The notes under the pieces: model-generated | Database searches by the model: none | What the model saw: only the letters and a program-made list of their open reading frames with translations | Told to the model about the DNA's origin: nothing | Source: Rhizobium sp. Root1203 | GTDB lineage: Bacteria; Pseudomonadota; Alphaproteobacteria; Rhizobiales; Rhizobiaceae | Assembly (NCBI RefSeq): GCF_001424945.1 | Contig: NZ_LMCW01000006.1 | Span: 64,803-128,802 of the forward strand | Reading direction: 5' to 3' | DNA length: 64,000 nt | Shown here: positions 61,356 through 64,000 of the stretch, piece by piece | Layout: every line of letters starts with the position of its first letter | Numbering within the stretch: the first letter of the stretch is position 1 | Translations under genes and position numbers: made by a program

Positions 61356-61829
61356 GTGAAACACATCCGCCCCTGGCAGTCGCGATTGCTCATGCGCGTC
61401 GTCCATATGTACTTTGCGGTCGCGCGCGGCATGACGATGGGCGTTCGGGCCGCCTGCTTCGATGCCGACGGCCGAATCTTTCTCGTGCGGCACAGCTATG
61501 TGCCCGGCTGGCATATGCCTGGCGGCGGCCTGGAGCGCAGCGAGGTGGCCGAGGAAGCACTGGTCAAGGAGCTGCGTGAGGAAGGCAATCTGAAGATCGT
61601 CGGCCGCCCGCAGCTTTTCCAAGTGTATTTCAACACCTCTGCCAGCAGCCGCGACCACGTGCTGTTTTACCGGGCGACGGTCGAACAGACGGCTCCCCGC
61701 CCGCCGGACCGTGAAATCATCGAGTGCGGCTTCTTTGCGCTCGACAATTTACCGCAGGGGACGACGGACGCGACCTACCGTCGCCTCGCGGAGCTGGCTG
61801 GCGAGCGCGAGCCCGCGCCCGTCTGGTAG
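61356..61829 (+). CDS. Nudix hydrolase
   Basis: 157-aa pyrophosphohydrolase. The Nudix box is GGGLERSEVAEEALVKELREEGNL (about residues 56-79), matching GX5EX7REUXEEXGU apart from Leu before the REE triplet. The N-terminus MKHIRPWQSRLLMRVVHMYFAVARGMTMGVRAACFD is longer and more hydrophobic than in most, as in rhizobial NUDIX proteins related to RppH-like enzymes. The start is a GTG at 61356 with GGAAGAAG upstream. Its substrate (nucleoside diphosphate derivative) is unknown. It is convergent with the GST-like gene with a gap of only 4 bp. Confidence 0.88.
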   Translation: MKHIRPWQSRLLMRVVHMYFAVARGMTMGVRAACFDADGRIFLVRHSYVPGWHMPGGGLERSEVAEEALVKELREEGNLKIVGRPQLFQVYFNTSASSRDHVLFYRATVEQTAPRPPDREIIECGFFALDNLPQGTTDATYRRLAELAGEREPAPVW

Positions 61830-61833
61830 GGTC

Positions 61834-62820
61834 TCAGGCGACGGCGAGCGCTCCGCGGCCGTGCGGGCGGTCCAGGTCGAGCGCCGGTCCGCTGGGCACG
61901 ATGCCCGTCGGGTTGATGGTCTTGTGGCTGCGGTAGTAGTGGTCCTTGATATGACGGAAATTCACGGTCTCCCGGATGCCGGGTGTCTGGTAGAGATCGC
62001 GCAGATAGGCGGCGAGGTTCGGGTAGTCGTCGATCCGGCGGATGTTGCACTTGAAGTGGCCGACATAAACGGCGTCGAAACGCACCAGAGTGGTGAAGAG
62101 GCGCCAGTCGGCTTCGGTCAGCCTGTCACCAAAGAGGTAACGACCCCGGCCGAGGCGCTCTTCCAGCATGTCGAGCGTTTCGAACAGCTTGGCCACACTC
62201 TCTGCGTAGGCGTCCTGGCTCGTTGCGAAGCCGGCCTTGTACACGCCGTTGTTGACGGTGTCGTAGACGATGGCGTTCAGGTCATCGATCGCCGGACGCA
62301 GGTCGTGCGGGTAGAAATCGGTCGTCGAACCCGTGAGATGGTCGAAAGCGGTGTTGAGCATCCGGATGATTTCGGAGGATTCGTTGTTGACGATCGTGCC
62401 AGTCTTCGTGTCCCACAGGACCGGAACGGTCACACGTCCGGAATAGTGAGGATCGGCTTTTACGTAGATGTCGGAGAGCGCCTTCGACCCGTTGAGCCGG
62501 TCGCCGGTGGCCCCGTCGCCGACCTTGAATTCCCAACCGTTCTCCAGCATCAACGGGTCCACGACAGACACGGAGATGATGTCCTCGAGCTTCTTCAGCC
62601 TGCGGAAGATCAGTGTCCTGTGCGCCCATGGGCAGGCCAGCGAGACATAGAGGTGGTAGCGCCCAGCCTCCGCCTTGAAACCACCGGTGCCTGAGGGGCC
62701 GGCACTGCCGTCAGCGGTGATCCAGCTGCGAAACTGCGATGCAGCGCGCTTGAAATGACCCTTGCTTTCCTTGGTGTCGTACCAGACGTCATGCCAGACG
62801 CCGTCAACCAGCATTCCCAT
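61834..62820 (-). CDS. yqjG: Glutathionyl-hydroquinone reductase (Xi-class GST)
   Basis: 328-aa glutathione-transferase-like enzyme that reduces glutathionyl-hydroquinones in the cytoplasm. The catalytic Cys63 lies in VSLACPWAHRTLIFR, the Xi-class motif. VPVLWDTKTGTIVNNESSEIIRML and the C-terminal helical domain with LFGDRLTEADWRLFTTLVRFD are also typical of YqjG/ECM4. AAGGA lies 9 nt before the ATG at 62820; a second ATG two codons later is possible. It is a single gene. The 270-bp gap before the next gene (62821-63090) holds nothing I recognise. Confidence 0.92.
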   Translation of the reverse strand: MGMLVDGVWHDVWYDTKESKGHFKRAASQFRSWITADGSAGPSGTGGFKAEAGRYHLYVSLACPWAHRTLIFRRLKKLEDIISVSVVDPLMLENGWEFKVGDGATGDRLNGSKALSDIYVKADPHYSGRVTVPVLWDTKTGTIVNNESSEIIRMLNTAFDHLTGSTTDFYPHDLRPAIDDLNAIVYDTVNNGVYKAGFATSQDAYAESVAKLFETLDMLEERLGRGRYLFGDRLTEADWRLFTTLVRFDAVYVGHFKCNIRRIDDYPNLAAYLRDLYQTPGIRETVNFRHIKDHYYRSHKTINPTGIVPSGPALDLDRPHGRGALAVA

Positions 62821-63090
62821 TTTTCTGTCCTTCAATTCTTTCGTTGCCGTCGAAGATATCGCAGACTGTCCGACTTTGCAGGGCCGCAAAAATTGAACAC
62901 TGCGTCACGTCACGCCGTTTCGCTCGTTTTTTCCATTGGACGAGGGAAATTTTTCCTGCTATCCGCCTTTTCACATTTTGGAACCTGATCGATGTTTGCA
63001 CTAGGAAACCCGCGACGACGCTGATGCTCCCGAACGCCTCAAGGCGCGCTCGAGATCCATTGTTTTCGTCTATCCGGTTTCTGTCTCATC

Positions 63091-63621
63091 ATGCACAAGC
63101 ACGATCTGGTCTACCTCACTGAGGATGCGTCGCACGACGCCGCTATCGAACATATCAACGAAGAAGCATTCGGCCCCGGCCGGCATACGCGCGCCGCTGC
63201 GCGCATCCGCGAACAGGGCCCGCACGACCTCTCGCTATCCTTCATCTGCGCTGACGATGGCGAAACGATCGCATCCGTGCGGATGACGCCTGTCGTGGCC
63301 GGCTCGCTTGTCGGTCACCTTCTCGGACCCCTGGCCGTGCGTCCGTCGCACAAGAGCCGGGGCATCGGCCGCGAACTCGTCAGGATTGCGATCGAGGCGG
63401 CGAAGCGGCGAGGATCGGAGGGGGTCATTCTGGTCGGAGACCCGCCCTATTACGGTCCGCTTGGCTTCGAAAAGGTTGCCCACAACGCGCTGACGTTTCC
63501 CGGCCCGGTCGACCCCGCCCGCGTTCTGGTGGTTCCGCTCGCGCGGGATGCGCATGCGCGGCTCAAGGGTACGATTGCCTGGCGCAAGGAGCCCGCCTGT
63601 CATCGATCCCCATTGCCATGA
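63091..63621 (+). CDS. GNAT family N-acetyltransferase
   Basis: 176-aa acetyltransferase. Acetyl-CoA-binding motif A is visible as LLGPLAVRPSHKSRGIGRELVRIAIEAAKRRGSEGVILVGDPPYYGPLGFEKV (about residues 72-122; the R/Q-x-x-G-x-G/A pattern is RGIGRE). Such YhbS-type proteins acetylate small molecules or protein N-termini; the target is unknown. The ATG at 63091 has no strong ribosome site. It is followed 43 bp later by an MFS gene. Confidence 0.88.
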   Translation: MHKHDLVYLTEDASHDAAIEHINEEAFGPGRHTRAAARIREQGPHDLSLSFICADDGETIASVRMTPVVAGSLVGHLLGPLAVRPSHKSRGIGRELVRIAIEAAKRRGSEGVILVGDPPYYGPLGFEKVAHNALTFPGPVDPARVLVVPLARDAHARLKGTIAWRKEPACHRSPLP

Positions 63622-63664
63622 GGCGCACTTTGCTCGATCTTTCATGCACTTGAGAGGAGCAATC

Positions 63665-64000
63665 ATGAGTCGCATTTCTGTCGATGAGGCGCTGGATCGT
63701 GCGGGAACCGGCCGGTTCCAGCGGAGGCTTCTCGCGATTTTCGGACTGGTCTGGACGGCGGATGCCATGCAGGTCCTTGCCGTCGGCTTTACGGCGGCCT
63801 CGATTGCCGCAACATTCGGACTGACCGTGCCGCAGGCCTTGCAGACGGGGACGCTGTTCTTCCTGGGCATGCTGATCGGCGCATTCGCCTTCGGCCGCCT
63901 CGCCGACCGGATCGGGCGCCGCAAGGTGCTGATCCTCACGGTTGCCTGCGATGCGGTATTCGGTGCGCTGTCGATCTTTGCGCCGAGCTTCGCCAGCCTG
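63665..64000 (+). CDS. MFS transporter (partial, 3' end off window)
   Basis: The first 112 codons of a major facilitator protein. MSRISVDEALDRAGTGRFQRRLLAIFGLVWTADAMQVLAVGF is followed by helix 2 and the conserved loop GRLADRIGRRKVLIL. The cytoplasmic start SRISVDEALDRAGTGRFQ and the first helices resemble the sugar/aromatic-acid or niacin-type carriers of the SV2/AAHS group. GAGAGGAG lies 5-10 nt before the ATG. The gene continues beyond the right edge. Confidence 0.85.
   Translation, partial: MSRISVDEALDRAGTGRFQRRLLAIFGLVWTADAMQVLAVGFTAASIAATFGLTVPQALQTGTLFFLGMLIGAFAFGRLADRIGRRKVLILTVACDAVFGALSIFAPSFASL

Noticed and set aside
1..64000. tRNA, rRNA, prophage, insertion sequence or integrase
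   Set aside because: None was recognised on either strand; the only mobile-type traces are the palindromic mosaics and the vapC fragment.

Overview
The window looks like chromosomal DNA of a Rhizobiaceae alphaproteobacterium (Sinorhizobium/Ensifer, Rhizobium or Shinella group). The evidence is high GC content, a fused trpE(G) with a WWW leader peptide directly downstream of a shmR-type haem receptor, a BacA/SbmA peptide transporter, a choXWV choline transporter, a bdhA-xdhA-xdhB operon, a NolR-like ArsR regulator, TGA-N9-TCA iron boxes and rhizobial intergenic palindromes. Coding density is high. I found no tRNA, rRNA, CRISPR array, prophage or intact insertion sequence.

Layout. 1-6.7 kb: the bdhA-xdhA-xdhB operon on the minus strand, with xdhB cut by the window edge and a palindromic mosaic element between xdhA and xdhB, divergent from glpK and an S66 LD-carboxypeptidase. 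6.8-11.7 kb: a secreted TIM-barrel-like protein, a small membrane protein, then an ECF42-type sigma factor module: DGPF/YCII protein, sigma factor, two AHSA1/SRPBCC proteins and DoxX. Three transcription units in this module carry the same TGTCGG-N17-CGTC element. 11.7-23.2 kb: a vapC remnant, an LLM oxidoreductase, a type I methionine aminopeptidase, padR/MFS, bacA, a polysaccharide deacetylase-like protein, nnrU, a YfgM-like protein, der, an AT-rich islet with a small beta-flower-like protein, and an MFS carrier. 23.4-31.9 kb: a GT4 glycosyltransferase, a KDG kinase, an alpha-glucosidase, a branched-chain-amino-acid-type binding protein, an omega-amino-acid transaminase, a NolR-like regulator and a HugZ-type haem protein.

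32-42.8 kb: choXWV, tdk with a coiled-coil protein and a DUF2333 protein, a LuxR solo, a UPF0114 membrane protein, fhs, a Cys-rich secreted peptide and an extensin-like protein. 42.8-50.7 kb: an iron-regulated haem receptor, the trp attenuator and trpE(G), a secreted hypothetical protein, a DUF2161 nuclease-like protein, a CDF transporter and queF. 50.7-64 kb: GT25, DUF2076, clpP, benE, a newly proposed Leu-rich leader and leuA, hxlR with an oxidoreductase, an ECF sigma/anti-sigma pair, TPR, metallophosphoesterase, Nudix, glutathionyl-hydroquinone reductase and GNAT genes, and the start of an MFS gene.

Two regulatory themes stand out. First, the ECF42 module appears to be a compact regulon driven by a shared promoter. 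Second, both amino-acid attenuators in the window (trp and leu) have a sigma70-like promoter whose -10 ends 7-8 nt before the AUG of the leader peptide. This predicts leaderless leader mRNAs in both cases.
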